Of a stretch of 60,901 nucleotides of DNA, positions 16,999 through 24,472 are shown in pieces. Numbering within the stretch: the stretch's first letter is position 1; every line of letters begins with the position of its first letter. The notes below the pieces were generated by a model. The model was not told the origin of the DNA. It saw nothing but the letters and a program-made list of their open reading frames with translations, and searched no databases. The stretch comes from Mojavia pulchra JT2-VF2 (GTDB taxonomy: Bacteria > Cyanobacteriota > Cyanobacteriia > Cyanobacteriales > Nostocaceae), in contig JAHHHN010000033.1 of NCBI GenBank assembly GCA_019359325.1, positions 1 through 60,901 of the forward strand. The letters run 5' to 3'. Position numbers and translations under genes: made by a program.

Positions 16999-18120
16999 TC
17001 ACAAAACATCTTCCAGGTGAGGTACATCTATCCTGGTTGCTGATTGATGGGATTTATGAGATAAATCCATCAATAACTGAGAATAAACTCCTTCACGCAA
17101 GGATGGAACTATTGCTTGCTGGCTATCAATTCCTTGCACCCATCGGTCTACTACACGGATAAATGCCGAAATGCGCCCATCGGCGTGATTTTGCCCAAAC
17201 ATGAAGTGTGGTAGAATTTCTATTTCCGTTAACGGTTTACTCGGTTGGGAACCCCAAATGCGAAAACCGTGGATGTAATCTTTTTGATTTTCACTGCCTA
17301 AAACTAAAGTACCGCGATCGCCATACACTTCTACCCAATGAGTTCTCGGCGCATGAACCACTGCACTGATCGTTAGTTGGCAAGGTGTGCCATCTGCTAA
17401 TTCCAGAGATAATATACAGGTGTCGTCTGTATCCACTGGCTTACTTTCACCGCTAACAGGGTCAACACGTGTGGGAATGGCGGTACTCAAATGGGCGCTT
17501 AATTTGCGTACTGGCCCAAATAACCAGTAAATATAATCGAAGGCGTGGGAACCCAAAGAACCCAATGCACCGCCTCCCTTATCTTGGGAAGAATACCAGT
17601 TCCAAGGACGCGAAGCATCAGCACGTGAAGAACCTAACCAATCAATTCTAATTAGGCGCTTGTTACCCACATAGCCTTCTGAGAGTAGTTGTGCAAACAT
17701 CTGCCATCCTGGGACAAAGCGAAATTCAAAGTCTACAGTAGCAGTAACGCCTTGTTGTTGAGCTAATTGATAAAGTTCTTTGGCTTCAGATACATTTAAG
17801 GCTGTAGGTTTTTCGAGTAATAAATGTTTTCCTGCTTGCAGCACTGTTTTTGCCATTTCATAGTGCAAAAATGGTGGGGTGGCGATGGTAACTGCTTGCA
17901 CTTGGGGCAATTTCACAATGTCTGCAATTGTGTCACAGGCGTGGGGGATATTATGGGATTCGGCTATTGCTTTGGCTTTATTGATATCTCGGTGATAAAC
18001 AGCTACTATCTCAGTTCGAGGATGGGCTTGCAAGCCGGGAATGTGGACTTTTTGACCAAAACCTGTACCTGCGATCGCCACGCCAATCTTACTCTGATTC
18101 GTCTGTAGTGTAGAAGCCAT
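16999..18120 (-). CDS. Gfo/Idh/MocA-family oxidoreductase
   Basis: The 373-residue product begins with a Rossmann NAD(P) site (IGVAIAGTGFGQKVHIPGLQ), then the family's HLLLEKPTALNVSEA motif with the EKP catalytic Lys region. A C-terminal alpha/beta substrate domain includes WNWYSSQDKGGGALGSLGSH. Such enzymes oxidise or reduce sugars, sugar acids or inositols, and some degrade haem-like compounds. The substrate cannot be inferred. Length is normal. It is transcribed away from the repeat-rich spacer, with the DUF4870 remnant upstream. Confidence 0.9.
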   Translation of the reverse strand: MASTLQTNQSKIGVAIAGTGFGQKVHIPGLQAHPRTEIVAVYHRDINKAKAIAESHNIPHACDTIADIVKLPQVQAVTIATPPFLHYEMAKTVLQAGKHLLLEKPTALNVSEAKELYQLAQQQGVTATVDFEFRFVPGWQMFAQLLSEGYVGNKRLIRIDWLGSSRADASRPWNWYSSQDKGGGALGSLGSHAFDYIYWLFGPVRKLSAHLSTAIPTRVDPVSGESKPVDTDDTCILSLELADGTPCQLTISAVVHAPRTHWVEVYGDRGTLVLGSENQKDYIHGFRIWGSQPSKPLTEIEILPHFMFGQNHADGRISAFIRVVDRWVQGIDSQQAIVPSLREGVYSQLLMDLSHKSHQSATRIDVPHLEDVL

Positions 18121-18125
18121 AATAT

Positions 18126-18729
18126 TTACCTAAAAAATCGAATAGTCAACGGATACCGATATAATTTTCCTTGATATGCCGTGATTGCGGCTGAAATACT
18201 ACATACCATTTGCAACATTATCAGTAAATAGATTGGAAGTCCAAACATTGATAAATATTGATTAAACCTCCAAGCAAATTTGCTATTGTGATTTGTGATA
18301 TCGCCCAAATAACTACCGCCATTTTTCGCCATGAATAAAACTATAATTAACCAAATAATTATATATATTGTTATGGATATTTGAAAGTTTAAAGAATTTT
18401 TAGCATTAGAATCAATTAGCGAATGTTGTGATTTTTTAAAACGCCAAATAATGTATGTAATAAAAATATTTATTAAAGGCATATAGCAATCAGATTTGAT
18501 TTCTGAATCACTCGTAGAGGTAAGGGACTGGGGATTGGGGACTGGGGACTGGAAAGAAGGAATAAAGGTGTACTGAATTTTGTTCAAAAATCAAATATGA
18601 GTCCTATATACAGATTTATATTAAATTAAACAAACCTCCTAACAAAATCCAACCAGGCATCCAACTTAAATTTGCAAGATGGCCTAGTATGCTCCAAAGT
18701 CTAACTTTTGGCTGTTTGTTTTGCAGCAT
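18126..18729 (-). pseudogene. DUF4870 membrane protein split by a MITE-like insertion
   Basis: The N-terminal part starts at the ATG at 18729 (MLQNKQPKVRLWSILGHLAN, then LSWMPGWILLGGLFNLI) and stops. About 100 bp later, after a repeat element, the C-terminal part resumes (MPLINIFITYIIWRFKKSQH, KNSLNFQISITIYIIIWLII, YQGKLYRYPLTIRFFR). Both halves align with the intact paralogue upstream (18758-19225). DUF4870 proteins are small multi-span membrane proteins of unknown function. The minus-strand frame starting at 18587 uses repeat-derived codons (FQSPVPNPQSL) and is not a natural N-terminus. Confidence 0.78.
18480..18611. mobile_element. MITE-like element inside the DUF4870 gene
   Basis: The end CATATAGCAATCAGATTTGA (from 18480) is inverted relative to TCAAATATGAGTCCTATATA (to 18610). 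Pairing is imperfect, about 22 of 27 positions by eye. The interior holds a GGGGATTGGGGACT heptamer tract. No gene is encoded. It explains the interrupted DUF4870 frame. Confidence 0.65.
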
Positions 18730-18757
18730 TATTTTGTCAATCTCTTTTCCTCACTAC

Positions 18758-19225
18758 TTAGCGTAAAAATCTAATTGTCCAAGGATAACGATAATGCTCA
18801 CCCTTGTAAGCTTTAGCTGATGCAAAACTTACTAGTGCTAATTGGAATGCTAACATTGATAAAGTTAATGAAAGCCACATGAATACTAAAGCATCTAAAA
18901 CTATCTTCACTTCTTTTCCTGAACTATGAGTGACAATTGCAATTCCAAAAATAATTAGCATTAATAGTAAAGATATAATTACGACAAACAAAATATAAAA
19001 AGTTAGCGTAATTTGAAAATTTAAAGATTCTTTACCTTGAAAATCTATCCAAGGAGATTTTGCTTTGTTAAATCGCCAAACTATCAGCGGTACTAAAATA
19101 TTTATTGGTAAATATAAAGGAATTCCGATAAATATCAAAGAAAACAATAATATCCAAGCTAACAAAGCCGAGAAATGACACAACATTGCCCATATACGCA
19201 TTCGTTGTTCTGGTTTTTGTTTCAT
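18758..19225 (-). CDS. DUF4870 membrane protein
   Basis: The 155-residue product has the family layout: a cytosolic start with MRIWAMLCHFSALLAWILLF, a second segment, then VWRFNKAKSPWIDFQGKESL and LNFQITLTFYILFVVIISLL, two more membrane segments, and a C-terminal YKGEHYRYPWTIRFLR. Three to four transmembrane helices are expected. Function is unknown. It is a tandem paralogue of the broken copy downstream. Confidence 0.85.
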   Translation of the reverse strand: MKQKPEQRMRIWAMLCHFSALLAWILLFSLIFIGIPLYLPINILVPLIVWRFNKAKSPWIDFQGKESLNFQITLTFYILFVVIISLLLMLIIFGIAIVTHSSGKEVKIVLDALVFMWLSLTLSMLAFQLALVSFASAKAYKGEHYRYPWTIRFLR

Positions 19226-19297
19226 AGCTTTTTTTGCTAGGTGGATTGAAGTAATAATTCTCCATCCTAGTACCTATAAAACAAGCTAAACCAAAGT

Positions 19298-20461
19298 TTA
19301 AAACTTAAGTATTTCTCGGTCATAGTTTTCAGGGAGAGGTTCTATTTCCCACACTATACCTTCACGTGGTTCTAAGGCAACTTCTACGAAGAGTAGTTCT
19401 ACGGCGGTTGTTGCTATGTCTTCGTTGTTGGGAAATGGCTGTAAATCTTCGGTGAGTAGTCGGAGTTTAAAACCGCCAGGGATGGCTGCACCGACAATGG
19501 TGTTACGCAATTCAAACCGCCAGATGGGTGCGTCTGGTTCGCCTTGTGGTATTACTAATAGTTCGTATGTTTGACCAGCGATCGCTAGTTGACGAGAGAG
19601 AATAGCCTGCGATTGTCTTTCTTCAACACCTCTACCACCAGCAAAACTCAATTGCATATTCAACCGTCCCCAACCGATAGTTTCCGCCGCTTGAGAAACG
19701 CCGCTTCGCAACCATTGCAGCACTGACCATTGTTCTGTTTGTCCTAAGCGTTGTTGATATAAGCTTTTTCGCCAACCGCCATGTTCAATTAGTCCCCCCC
19801 ATACTTGAAAAGGAATAGCTAACCTGGGTGTAAGTATTTCTGGATTGCCCAGGCGAGTTATCAGGTTTTGTGCTTGTGGTTGTGATAGGGTTGGCAGAGG
19901 TGAAATAACGCTACGTGTGGCTTCTTGGGGGCAAAGTTCTTGAGTCACAGCTAAAACACTGATGTCGTTGATGATGTCGGTAGCATCAAGAGTATAAGTG
20001 CGATCGCCTGCATCATAACTGCCTCGATTCTTCAGTTGTTCATGGGTAGAGTAACCCCAAACTTTGATGTAACCTTCATCTGATTCTACTTGCACCGCTA
20101 AGTAATAATCTCCAGCCCAACTTGGTAAATCTATCCATTCTTGCGGTACTCGCAATTCGCTACAATCAATTGTTTCACTGGGAACCAAAATAATTCGAGT
20201 TGCGTTGATTGTGATTGCGGTTCCATTTACCAGTTCCCAAAAACTCGGTAAAGCAGTGCTATTTGGCCAAACCTTTGCTTGTGGTGCGAAATCCTCTTGT
20301 AACCAAGGTAAAACTGCACTCAGACAAAGTTCATTGAGATAACCTTGATAACGAGAAGTGGGGTTAGAAAAAGATGGACTTTGAATAACCGCCCGATTTT
20401 GGCTGGTAGTAGGAATTTCTAAAATTAAATCACTGGGGTTGGCGAAGGTAAATTCAGTCAT
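19298..20461 (-). CDS. DUF1822 family protein
   Basis: The start at 20461 (MTEFTFANPSDLILEIPTTS) is preferred. The upstream extension (MSAELSNNFSPCPQSPVPNP) is translated repeat sequence. The ~387-residue product shows DUF1822 features: RYQGYLNELCLSAVLPWLQE, WIDLPSWAGDYYLAVQVESD, and a C-terminal VELLFVEVALEPREGIVWEI. DUF1822 is a cyanobacterial family of unknown function, often encoded beside an atypical sigma factor or CHAT-domain genes. Here the sigma-like gene is immediately upstream on the same strand. The repeat tract between them may affect co-expression. Confidence 0.85.
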   Translation of the reverse strand: MTEFTFANPSDLILEIPTTSQNRAVIQSPSFSNPTSRYQGYLNELCLSAVLPWLQEDFAPQAKVWPNSTALPSFWELVNGTAITINATRIILVPSETIDCSELRVPQEWIDLPSWAGDYYLAVQVESDEGYIKVWGYSTHEQLKNRGSYDAGDRTYTLDATDIINDISVLAVTQELCPQEATRSVISPLPTLSQPQAQNLITRLGNPEILTPRLAIPFQVWGGLIEHGGWRKSLYQQRLGQTEQWSVLQWLRSGVSQAAETIGWGRLNMQLSFAGGRGVEERQSQAILSRQLAIAGQTYELLVIPQGEPDAPIWRFELRNTIVGAAIPGGFKLRLLTEDLQPFPNNEDIATTAVELLFVEVALEPREGIVWEIEPLPENYDREILKF

Positions 20462-20571
20462 GGTAGTTAGGGACTGGGGATTGGGGACTGGGGACTGGGG
20501 ACAAGGGGAGAAATTATTACTCAACTCAGCACTCACAACTCAGCACTCAGCACTCACGACTTTCCAGCTAG

Positions 20572-21747
20572 TTATTGAGGAGATACCCCGTAGTAACTTT
20601 GTAGCCATTCCTCCATTACTGTACTCATATTTTTGAGTAGGTCTGAGGTGACGGAAATATGCAAAGTGTCTCTACTCCAATTAGCCAAAGACTTCAGCAA
20701 ATTTTCTCTAGCTTTTGTCAGTCGGCGTGATACAGTATACTGCTTAGTTTCTAAGTGTTTGGCGATTTTATCTTGATTCAGTCCTTGAGCGTAATACAGT
20801 TGTACAATCTGTTGTACCTCCGGTTCGAGTTGGGCGATCGCAGCGACTAAAACCTGATTAATTTCTGTTTGCTGAGAAATTCTGGTTTGTTGTTCTTCTT
20901 GGGCAATAATTTCCTCAATTAGCGATGCTTGTTGATTTCCTGGGAGATTATCGAGTAATTCCACCGAGTCATCTCCACCTTGGGAAATGTTGAGAGATTC
21001 TGGGGTGGGATAAAGATATTTACGTGTGGCTTTTGCAGCAGTTAGCAACCACTTTTCAAGAATTTGTGGATTGATGCGCTGGCTACTTTGGGAATTGTAA
21101 GCTTTGGCGATCGCTTCCCACATTTGATCGTCGGGTCGAGAAAGTTTGCGAGATGTACCGGGTGTAGTTGGCACATACAAAGTTTTGAAACAATTCCAAG
21201 CAAGAATATAAGCATGAATTTCGTCTTTGGATAAGCCAGCATTTTGCAAAGCCTCCTGCAACCGCTTTTGCGAAATTTTGCGTAACAGTCCCCAGTCTGA
21301 AGAGATATCAACTTCGTGACGTTGGCGCAAAGTTTCACGAATTGCACTAGCAAAGATGGAACTCGCGTAGTTTTTGAGACTAAAACCTTGATTAGAGTTA
21401 AATCCTTTGAGGACTCGATCAATGTGGGCGATCGCAATTTGAAAACAGTCTGACAATTGATACTGGTTACTGGCGAAACTATTCACTGTTTTTTGCGATA
21501 CCCAATAACAAGATTCTTGCAAATAAGCAGTCAGATGTTGCTTGGCAAGCATCTGAGATTCACCAAGCTGCCATAACTTATACCAATAAAGCGACCAAAA
21601 ATACTCTGAAGTTTCTTGTGGTGTGCGTTTGACACAACTTTGCATACTACTACGCAATCTTGATTCTGTCGCCCAATGACTGAAGCGATCGGCAACGAAT
21701 TGCACAAAAGTTGAAAAAATTTCAATGATGCTTTGCCGAGGGTGCAT
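20572..21747 (-). CDS. Sigma-70-like RNA polymerase sigma factor
   Basis: The 391-residue product carries a region 4-type helix-turn-helix near the C-terminus (VQQIVQLYYAQGLNQDKIAK, HLETKQYTVSRRLTKARENL), which would read a -35 element. The N-terminal two thirds (QYQLSDCFQIAIAHIDRVLK, LKNYASSIFASAIRETLRQR) resembles a diverged region 2. It is long for an ECF sigma factor and lacks a recognisable group 1/2 signature. It matches the cyanobacterial sigma-like genes paired with DUF1822. Regulated genes unknown. Confidence 0.8.
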   Translation of the reverse strand: MHPRQSIIEIFSTFVQFVADRFSHWATESRLRSSMQSCVKRTPQETSEYFWSLYWYKLWQLGESQMLAKQHLTAYLQESCYWVSQKTVNSFASNQYQLSDCFQIAIAHIDRVLKGFNSNQGFSLKNYASSIFASAIRETLRQRHEVDISSDWGLLRKISQKRLQEALQNAGLSKDEIHAYILAWNCFKTLYVPTTPGTSRKLSRPDDQMWEAIAKAYNSQSSQRINPQILEKWLLTAAKATRKYLYPTPESLNISQGGDDSVELLDNLPGNQQASLIEEIIAQEEQQTRISQQTEINQVLVAAIAQLEPEVQQIVQLYYAQGLNQDKIAKHLETKQYTVSRRLTKARENLLKSLANWSRDTLHISVTSDLLKNMSTVMEEWLQSYYGVSPQ

Positions 21748-21961
21748 AAAAAACTGAAAGCCTACCTAGAGAAGTAGTGAAGGTGGTTAAAGAACAATAC
21801 GGTTCTGAATGGGATTCAATTCCGTAAGATCCCCCCAACTCCCCTTAGAAAAGGGGGGCTTAATTCCCTCCTTTTTAAGGAGGGTTAGGGAGGATCAACT
21901 CTTATCTAAACCGATTGGGTTAAAGACACCTGCACAAACTTTACTACAAGGAATGGAAATC

Positions 21962-22753
21962 ATGCTTCGACTTTCAATAAAATCTTTAACACTTGCTGGG
22001 ATGGTAGCGCTTTCTACTGCAAGTAATGCTTTTGCCCAAGTGCCCATACTACAAAATTTACGCTTGTCTCAAGTACAAAATTTTAGTTGTGGGCCTCATG
22101 CTCGGACTTATGTTGTTAAGGCTTTAGATAATCGTCAAGGTCAAGGTATCCGTTGCGTCAAATTCAGTGAAGGTAGACCAGGAACTACGATTCCCAGATT
22201 AGCATGGTACGGCGAAGGTAATTGGCGTGGTGCTACCTATCGCCACGCGGGACAAGCTATTTACCGAGGTTCTAATCTTGTGGGTTTTGCTTCTGATATT
22301 CACGGTAATGGCGAAGATATTAACAATAACTTTCCGGGAAATCTCAAAATTCAAATCTTAGGTTCATCAACCATTCGGGTTACTGGTGCATGGAATGAAG
22401 AGTGGCAATTAGTCCAAGCTACTAACTATAAACCTTTACCTCATCCCCAAACTTGTGGTCGATATTTCGATGAATACAAAGTTGCTGATTTAACAGGAAA
22501 TCGCAACGGTGAAGGTTTGCGTTGTGTTCTGCGTGTGGGGCCAAAAAATACTACTTGGTTTGGCAACGGTAATTGGGGAGGTTCAACTTATTCTCACATC
22601 GGCACTCGTTCTTTTAACGGTTATGGTGCTGGTGATTTGTGCGGTGCTAATTTCGGCCCAATTTGCAATACATTTGGTTGGGGTTCATTGCAGTTAACTT
22701 CTGTTAGTGGTGGTTTTGATGTCACAGGCGCTTGGAGTGAAAAGTGGCGTTAG
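21962..22753 (+). CDS. Secreted two-repeat protein of unknown function
   Basis: The start at 21962 (MLRLSIKSLTLAGMVALSTA, cleavage after NAFA) was chosen because a longer frame from 21809 is translated repeat DNA and AAGGAATGG lies just upstream. The mature protein is two copies of a ~110-residue unit. Each unit has a Cys-Gly start, a G.G.RCV segment, a W.G.GNW.G.TY.H.G core (WYGEGNWRGATYRHAG and WFGNGNWGGSTYSHIG) and an end TGAWxExW. The conserved cysteines suggest disulfides after export. No family is named. It ends five bases from the converging gene. Confidence 0.8.
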   Translation: MLRLSIKSLTLAGMVALSTASNAFAQVPILQNLRLSQVQNFSCGPHARTYVVKALDNRQGQGIRCVKFSEGRPGTTIPRLAWYGEGNWRGATYRHAGQAIYRGSNLVGFASDIHGNGEDINNNFPGNLKIQILGSSTIRVTGAWNEEWQLVQATNYKPLPHPQTCGRYFDEYKVADLTGNRNGEGLRCVLRVGPKNTTWFGNGNWGGSTYSHIGTRSFNGYGAGDLCGANFGPICNTFGWGSLQLTSVSGGFDVTGAWSEKWR

Positions 22754-22758
22754 TGATT

Positions 22759-23601
22759 TTAACGAAACTCAGCTTGTTCAATTGTGGCACGGAAAAAATC
22801 TAAGTAACGTTCTGTACCAAACCACCAACCGACACTCATTTGAGAAGGAATTGTAAAACCGCCAAATGTTTGTTCTTGCTGGCATTCTCCGCCAAAGGGA
22901 ATGTAAGCGTAGCTGCCATCTTTTGTGTGTTCTCCCCAACGTGGTAGAGAAAGCTTTAGCAGTTTGCCATCAGAATCTATAATCAGCGTCAGCTTTACAA
23001 ATTCACCATCAATATTAAGACTAGCTTGGATAGTTCTTTGATCAATTGCCTCCCAACTCACGCCGCGTTCAGGTAACAAAGCTGAAGGCAGCCAGACTAA
23101 TTCTCCAGCTAGTCGTCCAATACTAGAGCGGGTAACATCAGGACTATGCCCATTAACTATGGGAACGAGTCCCCAAAGAAAGAACCGTGTTCTACCCGAT
23201 TTGTTTGCATAGTAATCAGAACCCGCAAATTGAACCAAACCGCGACCGATAACTGGTTTCCAAACAAATCCTTTGAACGCAGAGATAATTTCTTTTGCCC
23301 GCATTGGTATCCACGGTTTATCCTGCCCTCCATTTCTAAAACTGCCACTCATTTCTAAGTTTACAGAAGATGCAAGAGGAGTTCCCGGTATAATGGCATG
23401 GTAAAAGTAGCGCTTTACGGGAGTGGGTAAGCCTGCAACCATGTCCTCGGTGAAATATTTTTCTGCTGGTACAGATTCTAGCGATCGCCAAATCCGATCA
23501 ACTTCTTTTTCGTCCCCTACCCTGATGATGCCTAGAGTTATGATTGCGATCGCCAACAATGCACCAATGTAGAGTAATATTTTTACACTCATTTTCCTCA
23601 C
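22759..23601 (-). CDS. Membrane-anchored DUF6544/DUF6920-like protein
   Basis: One N-terminal helix (VKILLYIGALLAIAIITLGI) is followed by a ~250-residue domain with LPTPVKRYFYHAIIPGTPL, GSDYYANKSGRTRFFLWGLV, GRLAGELVWLPSALLPERGV and FGGFTIPSQMSVGWWFGTER. This pattern fits DUF6544/DUF6920-type proteins, whose role is unknown. Length is typical. The start could also be the ATG three codons later. Confidence 0.7.
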   Translation of the reverse strand: MRKMSVKILLYIGALLAIAIITLGIIRVGDEKEVDRIWRSLESVPAEKYFTEDMVAGLPTPVKRYFYHAIIPGTPLASSVNLEMSGSFRNGGQDKPWIPMRAKEIISAFKGFVWKPVIGRGLVQFAGSDYYANKSGRTRFFLWGLVPIVNGHSPDVTRSSIGRLAGELVWLPSALLPERGVSWEAIDQRTIQASLNIDGEFVKLTLIIDSDGKLLKLSLPRWGEHTKDGSYAYIPFGGECQQEQTFGGFTIPSQMSVGWWFGTERYLDFFRATIEQAEFR

Positions 23602-23689
23602 TCCGTCTTGTAATTTCGGTAGTTAGGTCACCCTTGGGGGGATTCAAAATTCAAAATTCAAAATTCAAAATTATCAATCGAGTATCAGA

Positions 23690-24005
23690 ACCTCATTAAT
23701 GAGTATAAAAGACTCATTAACGGAGTTCAAAGACTCATTAACGGAGTTCAAAACCTCATTCACGAGTATAAAAGACTCGTTCACGAGTATCAAAGACTCG
23801 TTCACGAGTATCAAAGACTCATTCACGGAGTTCAAAGCTTCGTTCACGAGTATAAAAGACTCGTCGGCGAGTATAAAAGACTCATTCACGGAGTTCAAAG
23901 CTTCGTTCACGAGTATAAAAGACTCGTCGGCGAGTATAAAAGACTCATTCACGAGTATCAAAGCCTCATTCACGAGTATTAAAGACTCATCGGCGAGTAT
24001 CAGAA
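23690..24005. repeat. 21-bp minisatellite, about 15 units
   Basis: Back-to-back variants of GACTCATTCACGAGTATAAA and GACTCATTCACGGAGTTCAA run without spacers. Unit length is 21 bp, so both strands are open and read as heptads (minus strand LVNESFI, LADESFI, SVNEALN; plus strand TSIKDSF, TEFKASF). A short AATTCAAA tandem repeat precedes it (23645-23672). Neither frame has a convincing ribosome site, so it is listed as repeat DNA. Expression of a heptad peptide cannot be excluded. Confidence 0.8.
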
Positions 24006-24104
24006 ATTTTGTAACCACCGCCGTCCCGCCCTTATAAAGCGTCCGTGGCACAGAGAGAAGCTTTTCTTCTCAGAACAAAGATTTCATAAGTCCCCAGTCC
24101 CTTT

Positions 24105-24438
24105 AGAACTTACGCACTTAGATCCCCCAACCCCCTTCAAAAGGCTACCGTGTACACACAAGTCTTTGAGAGTTGTCCCACAGGCTTTTGATCCCCCCAA
24201 CCCCCCTTTTTAAGGGGGGCTAAAATCCCTCAAAGTCCTCCAATTTATCGGAGGATAATGACGGATCTACAATGATTTCGGTTTAGTACACAGATGTGTG
24301 TACACCGTAGCTTCAAAAGGGGCAGCCCTGCGCCCTTGCGGGTTCCCCGACTCCCTCAGTGGCGTGGCTTTAGACGTTCCCCCCTTTTGAAGGGGGGTTA
24401 GGGGGGATCAAGGTTTCAGGCTTGAGTGCGTAAGTCCT
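24105..24438. repeat. 158-bp MITE, copy 2, interrupted by another element
   Basis: The ends AGAACTTACGCACT and GAGTGCGTAAGTCCT match copy 1. Total length is 334 bp. Subtracting the nested element (167 bp) and its 9-bp duplication leaves exactly 158 bp, the size of copies 1 and 3. Confidence 0.88.
24144..24310. mobile_element. 167-bp MITE nested in MITE copy 2
   Basis: The 9-bp direct repeat CTTCAAAAG (24135-24143 and 24311-24319) flanks the element. The ends GCTACCGTGTACACAC and GTGTGTACACCGTAG are inverted repeats. The interior has CCCCCC...GGGGGG palindromic arms and no gene. Confidence 0.88.
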
Positions 24439-24472
24439 ACCCCAGTCCCCCAGTCCCCAGTCCCCTAGTCCC

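Noticed and set aside
23690-24005. Possible CRISPR array
   Set aside because: Units of 21 bp follow each other without unique spacers; it is a minisatellite.
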